Of a stretch of 16,338 nt of DNA, positions 6,589 through 13,431 are shown piece by piece. A program made the translations under genes and the position numbers. The notes under the pieces were generated by a model. It did not search any database and was not told the origin of the DNA. It was given only the letters and a program-made list of their open reading frames with translations. Each line of letters starts with the position of its first letter. The first letter of the stretch is position 1. This stretch comes from an uncultured Flavobacterium sp. (GTDB taxonomy: Bacteria; Bacteroidota; Bacteroidia; Flavobacteriales; Flavobacteriaceae): contig NZ_CALBSN010000171.1 of NCBI RefSeq assembly GCF_937967675.1, positions 1 to 16,338 of the forward strand. The letters run 5' to 3'.

Positions 6589-7431
6589 CTATTTTATTTG
6601 TGATAGCTCAGCTTTTCTTTTCTTTGGCAGTATTACATTCAATTCTATTAACTTATAAATCACAAAAAGTTGTAATGGCAACATCATGCAACACAATATC
6701 ATTAACCATGCAGGTGGTTTTGCTTCTAAAACTTTATGATCCCACTTTCTTTCAATTTGTTTGATTTTTGAATCATTTAATTGCTCTTTATACAAATTGT
6801 AAAAATTCATAGCTTTATCTTGTGGTTCACATAGTCTCAATTTATTAAGACCAAGTTCTGCTTTTTTAATTGCTGCATTTACAACTTTTTCTGACTGATT
6901 AAATTTTTCTTTTTCTTCTGCAAAAACTGCATTATTAAAAAGGTTTTTCATGCCTCCAACATCAAATGTCTCTGATGTAAAAGAAGAGGCAAGTGTCAAA
7001 CAGAATTCAAGTTGTCTAGAAATTATTTCTAGTATTGGTTTATCACCACCTAAATCTAACTGATTAATTTTCTCAATTGCTTCAGAAGCAGACCTAATAT
7101 TTTCAAGACGGAGTTCATGTTTTTGCTTCTTTTCAGCCATTTTTCTTTCGTGAGAAAGCTTATCTTCAAGTAATTTTTGCTCATGTTCAAGTCGAGCTTC
7201 TTCCAATTTTAAATCTAAATCATTATCTTCGTTAATGTATCTATGATGAGAATTATTAGATTTAGATGTAACTATAGATTGCTTTGGAACTTCTGAAGCA
7301 GATTTACATGAAGCGGAACAATACTTTTTACCAAGATTAGATATACCCATAGAGGCTCCACTAAGAAACTTTGAACTAGCACTTTTCTCGAAATGGCGAC
7401 CACACCATGCACATTTGTATGTATCTGTCAT
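6589..7431 (-). CDS. Zinc-ribbon, coiled-coil, C-terminally membrane-anchored protein
   Basis: A 280-residue protein in three parts. The N-terminus has a four-Cys zinc-binding pattern, Cys7-x2-Cys10 (YKCAWCGRHF) and Cys38-x3-Cys42 (KYCSASC). Residues about 70-130 are highly charged and heptad-like (LKLEEARLEHEQKLLEDKL, HERKMAEKKQKHEL), a likely coiled coil. Residues about 240-262 (PAWLMILCCMMLPLQLFVIY) form a single hydrophobic helix followed by a basic tail (LPKKRKAELSQIK). This suggests a tail-anchored adaptor rather than an enzyme. Function is unknown. It is transcribed alone, diverging from the gene at 7697, and sits in the accessory island. Confidence 0.7.
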   Translation of the reverse strand: MTDTYKCAWCGRHFEKSASSKFLSGASMGISNLGKKYCSASCKSASEVPKQSIVTSKSNNSHHRYINEDNDLDLKLEEARLEHEQKLLEDKLSHERKMAEKKQKHELRLENIRSASEAIEKINQLDLGGDKPILEIISRQLEFCLTLASSFTSETFDVGGMKNLFNNAVFAEEKEKFNQSEKVVNAAIKKAELGLNKLRLCEPQDKAMNFYNLYKEQLNDSKIKQIERKWDHKVLEAKPPAWLMILCCMMLPLQLFVIYKLIELNVILPKKRKAELSQIK

Positions 7432-7696
7432 TTTTTTTAATTTTACTTTCCTACTCGTTTGGCTTTTCGGATTCGCCCCGTTTATTGTGGTTACTGGACT
7501 CCATTATATAGAATTTTACTACAATACTTTGTTTTAATAAAATAATTTATTTTATCGAACTAATTAATTTGTGTTTCAAATAATTTTTTAATAATCAATT
7601 CTCAAAATTATCCAAAAACAAAATCAATCATAAAAGCAAATAAAGGCAAATAAATAAAGCATAGGTTTTTTAAATTAAACTTGTTATTTTCGTCTA
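7432..7696. other. Divergent intergenic region with an unusually GC-rich patch
   Basis: Separates two divergent accessory genes. About 7447-7500 is clearly richer in G and C than its surroundings (for example GGATTCGCCCCG near 7470) and lies in the presumed 5' leader of the zinc-ribbon gene. GCAAATAAA occurs twice near 7636-7650. TATTTTCG (7685-7692) differs from the plus-strand -7 consensus at one base, 4 bp before the ATG at 7697, but no -33 TTG is correctly spaced. Confidence 0.35.
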
Positions 7697-8941
7697 ATGG
7701 CTAGGCTAATACAAATTCCAAAAGAAGAACATTTAGAATATTTAAGAATGCTTATGGTCAATAAGTATGGTAAGCCTATTGTAAATCGTTTAGATTGTGG
7801 AAATTTAGAATCACAAATACTTAAATTTCAAAATAAAAGATTATCTATTGATACTCTTTTACGTTTATTTAATATTAAAAAAGGAAAAAACCTGCCCTCA
7901 ATTTACACTTTAGACACCTGTTCTTTGTTTGTTGGATATAAAAATTGGAACGACTTAATTATTAACTATCAAAAACAAAGTTTACTATATCAAAAAAATA
8001 TAATTTTTAAATTGATTAATCAAGATGCCTTTAGTTTTGAAAATTTGTTAGAACAGTTTGAATTTATGACAATTTCAAATGAAACTTACGAACTTTTTAA
8101 TCAAGTAATTTTAATTAAATCACAACAAAAAGATCTTACATTTTTTAATAATATTTTTAAATTTTTAAATATTTTTAAATTTAGAGAAATATATAAATTC
8201 GAAATTTATCATACTATACATCTACTCGGTGTTCTTTGTCAAAAAAATGAGTGGTTAGGTAATATTGCTATAAATCATTACTATAATCTACCTTATGAAG
8301 AGGATTATTTTGTAGAGTGGTTAGTAACTCCAGAACACAACTATTATATAAAACTTTTAGAAAATTATTATCAAAGTAATAAAAAGAATATTGAAAAAGT
8401 AATGTTTTATCACTTAATTATATGCACTAAAGCACATATAACTTACGATTATGATTTATTTGATAAACATTACAAAGAATTAGTAACCTTAAATTTAGAA
8501 TCAAAAGAAATTCATCATTTATTGCAAATGAGATGGTTAGGGGTTCAGTTATTACATCACTACAAAATAAATGATTTAGAAAAAATAAATTTAATTTGTA
8601 GAACAATACTCAAGAGTAATGCTGTAAAATCAAAAGATTCTGGCAATAGAATAAGTTGTATTTTCATGATTAGTCAGTATCTACACAAAGTTAAAGAATA
8701 TGAAAATATAATAAAACTATTTGAAGAGAAATCGATAAAATATTCCAATATTCTTGGCTATTGGGCTGATTTGAATTATAATCAATTAAAAGTATATTAC
8801 ACAAATGCACTTCTTAAAACGAATCAAAAAGAGAAAGCTATTAATTATTTTAAAGATATAAAGACTAATAGATTTGATCTAAATTTTAAAAATGAAATAG
8901 AAAAGGTTTACAATGAATTATCTATAAACCTTGAATATTGA
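7697..8941 (+). CDS. DNA-binding-like N-terminus with helical-repeat C-terminus, possible regulator
   Basis: A 414-residue protein. Residues about 40-90 (KRLSIDTLLRLFNIKKGKN, SIYTLDTCSLFVGYKNWNDL) match a pattern seen in many Bacteroidota proteins of the form 'sis.TLrRlfg......s..TLd.la.yiGY.sW.df', thought to be a small helical DNA-binding-like domain. The rest is almost all helix with TPR-like spacing (EKVMFYHLIICTKAHIT, KEIHHLLQMRWLGVQLLHHY, NYNQLKVYYTNALLKTNQKE), suited to protein or ligand sensing. No catalytic motif is seen. It ends 10 bp before the EamA-type permease ATG, so it may regulate or accompany that transporter. A signal-responsive regulator is the working guess. Confidence 0.6.
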   Translation: MARLIQIPKEEHLEYLRMLMVNKYGKPIVNRLDCGNLESQILKFQNKRLSIDTLLRLFNIKKGKNLPSIYTLDTCSLFVGYKNWNDLIINYQKQSLLYQKNIIFKLINQDAFSFENLLEQFEFMTISNETYELFNQVILIKSQQKDLTFFNNIFKFLNIFKFREIYKFEIYHTIHLLGVLCQKNEWLGNIAINHYYNLPYEEDYFVEWLVTPEHNYYIKLLENYYQSNKKNIEKVMFYHLIICTKAHITYDYDLFDKHYKELVTLNLESKEIHHLLQMRWLGVQLLHHYKINDLEKINLICRTILKSNAVKSKDSGNRISCIFMISQYLHKVKEYENIIKLFEEKSIKYSNILGYWADLNYNQLKVYYTNALLKTNQKEKAINYFKDIKTNRFDLNFKNEIEKVYNELSINLEY

Positions 8942-8951
8942 AATTCAAATT

Positions 8952-9803
8952 ATGATTTTTATCTTATTATCTATTTTATTTTTTTCGTTTAATAATGTCT
9001 TATGGAAAAAAAACCTTGAAGATACTTCAATTTCATTTTTAATAAGTTACAGAGCTTTTTTCACAAGCATTATTTCACTAATATTATTTTTAACAAACTC
9101 AGATTTTAATAATATTATTAATTCTTCTATTATAAAAATAACCGTAGGTTCAATATTTGGAGCAATTGGTTTATATTGTATGTTATTTATAATAAAAAAG
9201 TCTTCCTTGCGCTGGATTGGTATTTATAATTTATTCGGTGTTATTTTTACAGGCATTTATTTACACTTTTTCGAAAACATTGAAATAAACAACTTCTTAT
9301 TTGGAATAGTATTAATCATGTCTGGATTTATATTACATCTATATAATAATCAAGAACCAAGTCTAAAATTAGAAATAAAACAGCATTTTTATTTAATCAT
9401 AATGGAATTAGGATTTGGGATTTCATCAATACTTCATTGGAAAAATCTTGAAAAAAATGTTCCTATCCTTTTTATAATTTCAAATCAAGAAATGGTAGTA
9501 TTTCTAATATTTTCTATAATAAATTTAAGAGTTGATAAAACTATTACAAATTTTAAAAAATTAAAGTTATATTTAAATAGAGTAATAGTTATGGCATTAA
9601 TATTATTCTTTGCATTATTATTCAGTTTTGTTGGTTTAAAAACAACTAATCCTCTAATTAGCAGCACATTGTTTTTGATTGGTCCAATATTAACTATAAC
9701 ATTAGGAAATATATTTTTTAAAGAAAAAATAACTTTTAAAAATTTAATATCAATAATAATTATATTAATTGGTGCTTTTATTATACATCTTAATATTGTT
9801 TAA
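8952..9803 (+). CDS. EamA/DMT-superfamily permease-like membrane protein
   Basis: A 283-residue, almost entirely hydrophobic protein with about ten predicted transmembrane helices in two similar halves, the architecture of the drug/metabolite transporter superfamily. The helix-1 segment SFNNVLWKKNLE and the C-terminal half with FVGLKTTNPLISSTLFLIGPILTITLGNIFFKEKIT followed by IIILIGAFIIHL match the EamA repeat, including the 'GP......FFkEkit' signature. The substrate cannot be told. I chose the ATG at 8952; a TTG at 8931 would extend it by seven residues and overlap the upstream gene. It is in tandem with the gene at 7697. Confidence 0.75.
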   Translation: MIFILLSILFFSFNNVLWKKNLEDTSISFLISYRAFFTSIISLILFLTNSDFNNIINSSIIKITVGSIFGAIGLYCMLFIIKKSSLRWIGIYNLFGVIFTGIYLHFFENIEINNFLFGIVLIMSGFILHLYNNQEPSLKLEIKQHFYLIIMELGFGISSILHWKNLEKNVPILFIISNQEMVVFLIFSIINLRVDKTITNFKKLKLYLNRVIVMALILFFALLFSFVGLKTTNPLISSTLFLIGPILTITLGNIFFKEKITFKNLISIIIILIGAFIIHLNIV

Positions 9804-9854
9804 ACAAAAAGATTAATAGTCTAAAAAGATTAAAGGAACTTATTAAAAATTTAA

Positions 9855-10355
9855 TCACTTCTCCAATACCACTTCAATCGGATTATTACTTCTTGGTCCG
9901 AAAGTTCTGGCTTGTCGTTCGTTTTCACTCGAACATAAAATGTACATATTAAAAGCTTGTAATTGCAATAATTGAGCTTTGAACTTTCCTTTAGTATCTT
10001 CAATTTTAATATAAAATTCTTCCGCAGGAAAAGTATTCGTTACCGAAAGCAAATAAGTATCTCCAGCATAAGGAAAAAACCATTTTTCAGATTCGTTTGG
10101 TTTACTGATTAGGTAATTTCGAGTAAAAACCAATGGTTGATTTCCGTATTTCCAACTGTATTTGTTATTCTCATTGATAACTTCTTCTCCTTTTTCGTTG
10201 ACCAACGTAATTTTTAAATCGGGAATATTATCTGATTTTCCTTCTTCATGAGCTTTTACCACCAAATACGAAGTAAAATCAAACCCACAATGCGGTACTT
10301 GCCCAAAGGAGAACAAAGTGAATAATAGAAAGAAAAAAGATATTTTGGTTTTCAT
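9855..10355 (-). CDS. Exported hypothetical protein
   Basis: A 166-residue protein with a Sec signal peptide (MKTKISFFFLLFTLFSFGQ), with cleavage probable between Gly18 and Gln19, the usual flavobacterial pattern. The mature part is beta-rich (DLKITLVNEKGEEVI, DTYLLSVTNTFPAEEFYIKIED, NPIEVVLEK) and looks like a small periplasmic or surface beta-sandwich domain. A Cys pair (HCGF and ILCSS) could form a disulfide. No lipobox and no type IX sorting domain is seen. Its base composition is closer to core genes than to the island on its left, so the island probably ends before it. It diverges from cas1 but shares no evident function with it. Confidence 0.75.
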   Translation of the reverse strand: MKTKISFFFLLFTLFSFGQVPHCGFDFTSYLVVKAHEEGKSDNIPDLKITLVNEKGEEVINENNKYSWKYGNQPLVFTRNYLISKPNESEKWFFPYAGDTYLLSVTNTFPAEEFYIKIEDTKGKFKAQLLQLQAFNMYILCSSENERQARTFGPRSNNPIEVVLEK

Positions 10356-10390
10356 AGCTTGGAATTATGGGTAAAAATACAAAAATGATA

Positions 10391-10398
10391 CAAAAATA
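10391..10398 (-). promoter_or_regulatory. Candidate -7 box for the exported protein gene
   Basis: The minus strand reads TATTTTTG, an exact TAnnTTTG match 35 bp upstream of the ATG at 10355. No TTG is found at the expected distance further upstream, so support is partial. Confidence 0.35.
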
Positions 10399-10489
10399 AT
10401 TTAAAAGCTATCTTACGATTTTAAAACTTGTACTTCTTTTAAAAAGTTAAAAAGAAACTTTCATCTGCTTTTTTTGCATTTCAAAGGCT

Positions 10490-10515
10490 ATTAAGCGCTT
10501 AATCGCTTAATTTTT
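10490..10515 (+). terminator. Hairpin with T-run just upstream of cas1
   Basis: ATTAAGCG (10490-10497) pairs with CGCTTAAT (10504-10511) across a six-base loop, and Ts follow to 10515. This has the form of a plus-strand intrinsic terminator ending 29 bp before the cas1 ATG. No plus-strand gene precedes it nearby, so it would end either a small RNA from 10360-10490 or transcripts from before the missing upstream gene. It could also be a structure in the cas1 leader. Confidence 0.4.
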
Positions 10516-10544
10516 AATACTTTAAATTAAAAATATCCTAGAAA

Positions 10545-11429
10545 ATGCTAAAAAAATCAATACTCTTAGAAAACAAAGCTTCAATTTCTACTAAAAATCT
10601 ACAGCTTGTAATTAAAACCGAAACAAGAGAAAGTACAATTCCAATTGAAGATATTGGCTACTTAGTTATAGATCATCCTGAAATATATTTGAGCATTCCT
10701 GCTTTAAACTTATTAATTGATAACAATACAGCTGTTATTATTTGTAACACCAACCATTTGCCAAATGGAATGTTCTTAAACCTCAACAGCCATCACATTC
10801 AACAAGAAATTTTTAAAAATCAAATCAATGCGAGTGCTCCACTAAAAAAACAACTTTGGCAACAAACGATTACAGAAAAAATTACGAATCAAGGAATATT
10901 ACTCCAAAAAATCACATCTAAGAATAATAATTTTGAATTTTTAGCATCTAAAGTATTAAGCGGTGATAGCTCTAACATGGAAGGAGTAGCTGCTAACTTT
11001 TACTGGAAATCTTTTTTTGAACACAACTTCAAAAGAGAACGATTTGGAGATTATCCTAATAATTTCTTAAACTATGGTTATGCCATTTTAAGAGCTGCAA
11101 CCGCAAGGGCACTTTCTGGAAGTGGATTATTGAATACCTTAGGAATACATCACAAAAGTAAATATAATGCTTTTGCTTTGGCTGATGATATAATGGAACC
11201 TTTTCGACCAATTGTAGATGAAAAAGTTGCCGAAATTATGCAAAACTATTCAGAACAAGAATTGAATACAGCAATCAAAGCCGAACTTTTGCAAATCTTA
11301 ACCCGAACGGTTTACTTTAAAGAAGAAAAAAGCCCGTTAATGGTGGCGCTACAAAAAACAGCAAGTTCCTTACAACAATGTTATACAGGAGAACGAAAAA
11401 AAATTAAATATCCCAAATTATGGAACTAA
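10545..11429 (+). CDS. cas1: CRISPR-associated endonuclease Cas1, type II (II-C-like)
   Basis: A 294-residue Cas1. The N-terminal beta domain (SILLENKASISTKNLQLVIK, IPIEDIGYLVIDHPEIYLS) is followed by the helical catalytic domain. The family's metal ligands are present: Glu146 (NMEGVAANFYW), His203 (LGIHHKSKYNAF) and the acidic LADDIMEPFRP segment (Asp214, Asp215, Glu218). SAPLKKQLWQ and GYAILRAATARAL are closely like type II-C Cas1 of Neisseria as I recall it. With Cas2 it integrates new spacers into CRISPR arrays. The gene is full length and shows no damage, and it overlaps cas2 by 10 bp. Unusually, cas9, expected upstream, is absent: the next gene upstream is divergent and unrelated. Confidence 0.95.
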   Translation: MLKKSILLENKASISTKNLQLVIKTETRESTIPIEDIGYLVIDHPEIYLSIPALNLLIDNNTAVIICNTNHLPNGMFLNLNSHHIQQEIFKNQINASAPLKKQLWQQTITEKITNQGILLQKITSKNNNFEFLASKVLSGDSSNMEGVAANFYWKSFFEHNFKRERFGDYPNNFLNYGYAILRAATARALSGSGLLNTLGIHHKSKYNAFALADDIMEPFRPIVDEKVAEIMQNYSEQELNTAIKAELLQILTRTVYFKEEKSPLMVALQKTASSLQQCYTGERKKIKYPKLWN

Positions 11430-11749
11430 ATGGATACCGAATTATGTGGCTATTTGTATTTTTTGACTTACCAACCGAAACCAAAAAAGACCGAAGAAAC
11501 GCTTCGGGATTTAGAAATAACCTTTTGAAAGATGGTTTTAGCATGATGCAATATTCGGTTTATGTACGTCATTGTGCCAGTAGTGAAAGTGCCGATGTGC
11601 ACGAAAAAAGAATTCACAACTTACTACCTCCACTTGGAAAAGTTAGTGTTTTGAGAATAACCGATAAACAATTTGGAAATATTTTAAATTTTTGGGGTAA
11701 AGCCGAAGTGCCAAAAGAACCGCAACCTACTCAATTAGAATTGTTTTAA
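11420..11749 (+). CDS. cas2: CRISPR-associated protein Cas2, type II
   Basis: A 109-residue Cas2 with the family's ferredoxin-like core: MWLFVFFDLPTETKKDRRNA (with the conserved Asp of the first strand), GFRNNLLKDGFSMMQYSVYVR, and KVSVLRITDKQFGNILNF. The C-terminus QPTQLELF is the kind of tail usual in Bacteroidota type II-C Cas2, so the protein is complete. It bridges Cas1 dimers in the spacer-integration complex. The start overlaps cas1 by 10 bp, implying coupled translation. The last 15 bp overlap tail to tail with the transposase gene at 11735, and the place where a CRISPR array would normally begin is occupied by that transposase. Confidence 0.95.
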   Translation: MELNGYRIMWLFVFFDLPTETKKDRRNASGFRNNLLKDGFSMMQYSVYVRHCASSESADVHEKRIHNLLPPLGKVSVLRITDKQFGNILNFWGKAEVPKEPQPTQLELF

Positions 11750-12475
11750 TTGACCAGAATAAAATCGATCCTCAAACCATTTTTGTGGATTTCTATCTAT
11801 GTAATTTGAAATCAAATCATATTCCTTTTCATTTCTAATAATATGATCATGAAAAGAACGATGCCAGGCAAAATCAATAAAACCAAAATCACGAATTTGC
11901 TTAGAAGAAGTCGTTTTTAAAGCCCCCATTAAACTTGATAATGATTTAATTTTAATCTCATTTGCATTCACTTTTGAACTATCAATTTCCAATATCAAAT
12001 GAAAATGATTAGGCATAATAACGTAATTATGAATGGAAATATAAGAATATTGATTTTCTAACCATTCTATTTGATTTTTTACAATTAAACCAAACGAATT
12101 CAATTCCATCACAACATTTCCAAATGGATTAATTTGAGAATAATGATTTTCAGAATGAGGATTCTCGGAATGATGATTTTCCGAATAATGATTCTCGAAA
12201 TGAGGATTTTCGGAATGAGGATTTTCGGAATGAGGATTTTCGGAATGATGATTCTCGGAATGATGATTTTTAGAATGAAAATTTTCGGAATAATGATTCT
12301 CGGAATGATGATTCTCGGAATAATGTACGGACAGGTCGCGACCTGTCCCTACGGTAGCATCGGAAATTACATTTCCAAAACAACACAAATTATTTTTCAC
12401 ACAATTCGTAATAAAATACAAATTATTACTTGAATAATCGAATCCTTTCATTCGATTTCTTTTGCGATTTTTCAT
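11735..12475 (-). CDS. REP-associated tyrosine (Y1/HUH) transposase, RAYT-type, with expanded internal repeat
   Basis: A 246-residue protein with all landmarks of the Y1 HUH family: the N-terminal strand (FDYSSNNLYFITNCVKNN), the HUH motif His157-Phe-His159 in YVIMPNHFHLIL, FAWHRSFHDHIIRNEKEYD, and the candidate catalytic Tyr225 in NYIDRNPQKW. Such enzymes nick single-stranded DNA at stem-loops such as REP palindromes. Between residues 40 and 116 lies an insert: TGRDLSV encoded by a full palindrome copy, then 13 pentapeptides of the (H/P)(H/Y)SEN type. Ordinary members lack such a long loop, so this looks like expansion at a tolerant site. The rest of the frame is intact, so activity is possible. 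It overlaps cas2 by 15 bp at the 3' end. There are no flanking terminal inverted repeats, as expected for this group. Confidence 0.88.
   Translation of the reverse strand: MKNRKRNRMKGFDYSSNNLYFITNCVKNNLCCFGNVISDATVGTGRDLSVHYSENHHSENHYSENFHSKNHHSENHHSENPHSENPHSENPHFENHYSENHHSENPHSENHYSQINPFGNVVMELNSFGLIVKNQIEWLENQYSYISIHNYVIMPNHFHLILEIDSSKVNANEIKIKSLSSLMGALKTTSSKQIRDFGFIDFAWHRSFHDHIIRNEKEYDLISNYIDRNPQKWFEDRFYSGQLKQF
12131..12325. repeat. 15-bp coding minisatellite, 13 units, inside the transposase gene
   Basis: A tandem array with unit close to TGATGATTCTCGGAA on the plus strand, encoding on the minus strand 13 successive pentapeptides such as HYSEN, HHSEN, PHSEN and FHSKN (protein residues 51-115). 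Units differ mainly at the second and third codon, with several identical neighbours (three PHxEN in a row), which indicates recent unit duplication. It starts exactly beside the palindrome copy at 12325-12348. As the period is three codons multiplied by five, length change keeps the frame. Confidence 0.9.
12325..12348 (+). repeat. REP-like palindrome, copy 1 (in-frame in the transposase gene)
   Basis: A perfect 20-bp palindrome, GGACAGGTCGCGACCTGTCC, at 12329-12348, preceded by GTAC. Flanks extend the symmetry imperfectly (GTAC on the left, CTAC on the right). It is exactly eight codons with its GTAC foot and is read in frame by the overlapping transposase gene (GTGRDLSV). Much more GC-rich than its surroundings. 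Confidence 0.92.
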
Positions 12476-12557
12476 GGCTTATACTATTAAAATGGCTTAT
12501 ATAAATTCAAAAATAGAAATAAAATTCAAATTTAAAAAATCAAATCTAATTTCCCCC

Positions 12558-12581
12558 GTACGGACAGGTCGCGACCTGTCC
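12558..12581 (+). repeat. REP-like palindrome, copy 2 (intergenic)
   Basis: Same GTAC plus the identical 20-bp palindrome (12562-12581), between the transposase start and the stop of the gene at 12644. It is flanked by a run of five Cs before GTAC and a run of Cs after, an odd feature in AT-rich DNA. Confidence 0.92.
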
Positions 12582-12643
12582 CCCCCCTTTGATTTAATTT
12601 ATTAAATCCAATTCAAACAGCACAAACAAATCGCAGTCCGCCC

Positions 12644-13390
12644 TTACAAAACTTCCAAAATCTGAATAACACTATGTTGTTGTTCAAATAAGGGATGCAA
12701 TTCGTTATTAACTTCCTGCATATATCGCATACTTGCACAAGCCACTAGAACGCCATTCAATTCAGAGACAAAATCAGGCTTAGGCAATAGCAAGTCACCT
12801 TGAAAATCCTTACCAATTATTTCTCTAACACAATCACTAATTTCATATTGCTGATTCTCAAAATCAATTTTAGCATACATCAACTGAATTTCAATAAAAT
12901 CAGCCCCTTTAGGAAAAAACAAATGGTTACCATCAAGATTATAAAACCTAATTCCTGTTTCCCATTCAAATAAATAACCCTTAGCAAAAAAAGAAGCCAA
13001 ATCTTTCGCTTTAGTCAACAAATAATTAATCAACAACACCCTACCCAATACCTGTTGCAAGCCTACAGCAACACTCCTAGAACCTCTCTCAGAAACCACA
13101 TCGCTATTCTTAATTTTTGTAAATAAGCTAACAATTCGTGCATGACGATCCGTATCTTTTACCAAAACCAATAACGGAAACAAAGCCTTTTTAAAAAGTT
13201 GAACATTCTTCATACAACGACCAAACTCGCTACCATTTTCACGAACCCTTACCATTGAAGCTTTAGTTTTAATAGCCTTACCATTAAATCCTCCTCCAGC
13301 TTTTCGCGCTATCCAAACTCCTTTTCGCTTATAAAAAGTAATACCCGATAACGTTCCCTCAATCTGAATTATCCCTGAAACTTTTGCCAT
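12644..13390 (-). CDS. Uncharacterised flavobacterial protein (MAKVxGIIQIEG type)
   Basis: A 248-residue protein that begins MAKVSGIIQIEGTLSGITFYKRKG and has RVRENGSEFGRC further on. This N-terminal signature occurs in a family of uncharacterised Bacteroidota proteins that I recognise only by pattern. The N-terminus looks like a small beta domain; the middle (VSLFTKIKNSDVVSERGSR, VLLINYLLTKAKDLASFFAKG) is helical, and the C-terminus mixed. No signal peptide or membrane segment. It lies between two palindrome copies (12558-12581 and 13563-13586), perhaps by chance. Gene function is not known; an internal structural or phage-like role has been neither shown nor excluded here. Confidence 0.75.
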   Translation of the reverse strand: MAKVSGIIQIEGTLSGITFYKRKGVWIARKAGGGFNGKAIKTKASMVRVRENGSEFGRCMKNVQLFKKALFPLLVLVKDTDRHARIVSLFTKIKNSDVVSERGSRSVAVGLQQVLGRVLLINYLLTKAKDLASFFAKGYLFEWETGIRFYNLDGNHLFFPKGADFIEIQLMYAKIDFENQQYEISDCVREIIGKDFQGDLLLPKPDFVSELNGVLVACASMRYMQEVNNELHPLFEQQHSVIQILEVL

Positions 13391-13408
13391 AATAAACTAA
13401 TTTAAAAA

Positions 13409-13416
13409 CAAATATA
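13409..13416 (-). promoter_or_regulatory. Candidate -7 box for the gene at 12644-13390
   Basis: The minus strand reads TATATTTG, an exact TAnnTTTG match 18 bp upstream of the ATG at 13390. A TTG lies 22 bp further upstream, slightly beyond the usual spacing. The upstream sequence overlaps the 11-bp tandem repeats. Confidence 0.4.
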
Positions 13417-13431
13417 AATATTTATAATAAG

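Noticed and set aside
6552..6764. Plus-strand frame opposite the end of the zinc-ribbon gene
   Set aside because: It mostly overlaps the minus-strand gene's membrane-helix coding region in antisense and has no start context or family likeness.
7685..7692. TATTTTCG as the promoter of the gene at 7697
   Set aside because: One base off consensus, only 4 bp from the ATG, and no correctly spaced -33 TTG.
8931..8951. TTG start of the EamA-type permease gene overlapping the upstream gene
   Set aside because: The ATG at 8952 starts directly before the first hydrophobic helix; the seven additional residues add nothing recognisable.
12131..12325. Tandem array that at first sight might be a CRISPR array next to cas2
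   Set aside because: The unit is only 15 bp, with no unique spacers, and it is translated in frame inside the transposase gene. A CRISPR array would have repeats of over 30 bp with distinct spacers.
12134..12433. Plus-strand reading frame of repeats rich in Met and Ile/Phe opposite the transposase
   Set aside because: It exists only because the 15-bp repeat is open in that frame; it overlaps a gene with clear catalytic motifs and has no function-like sequence.
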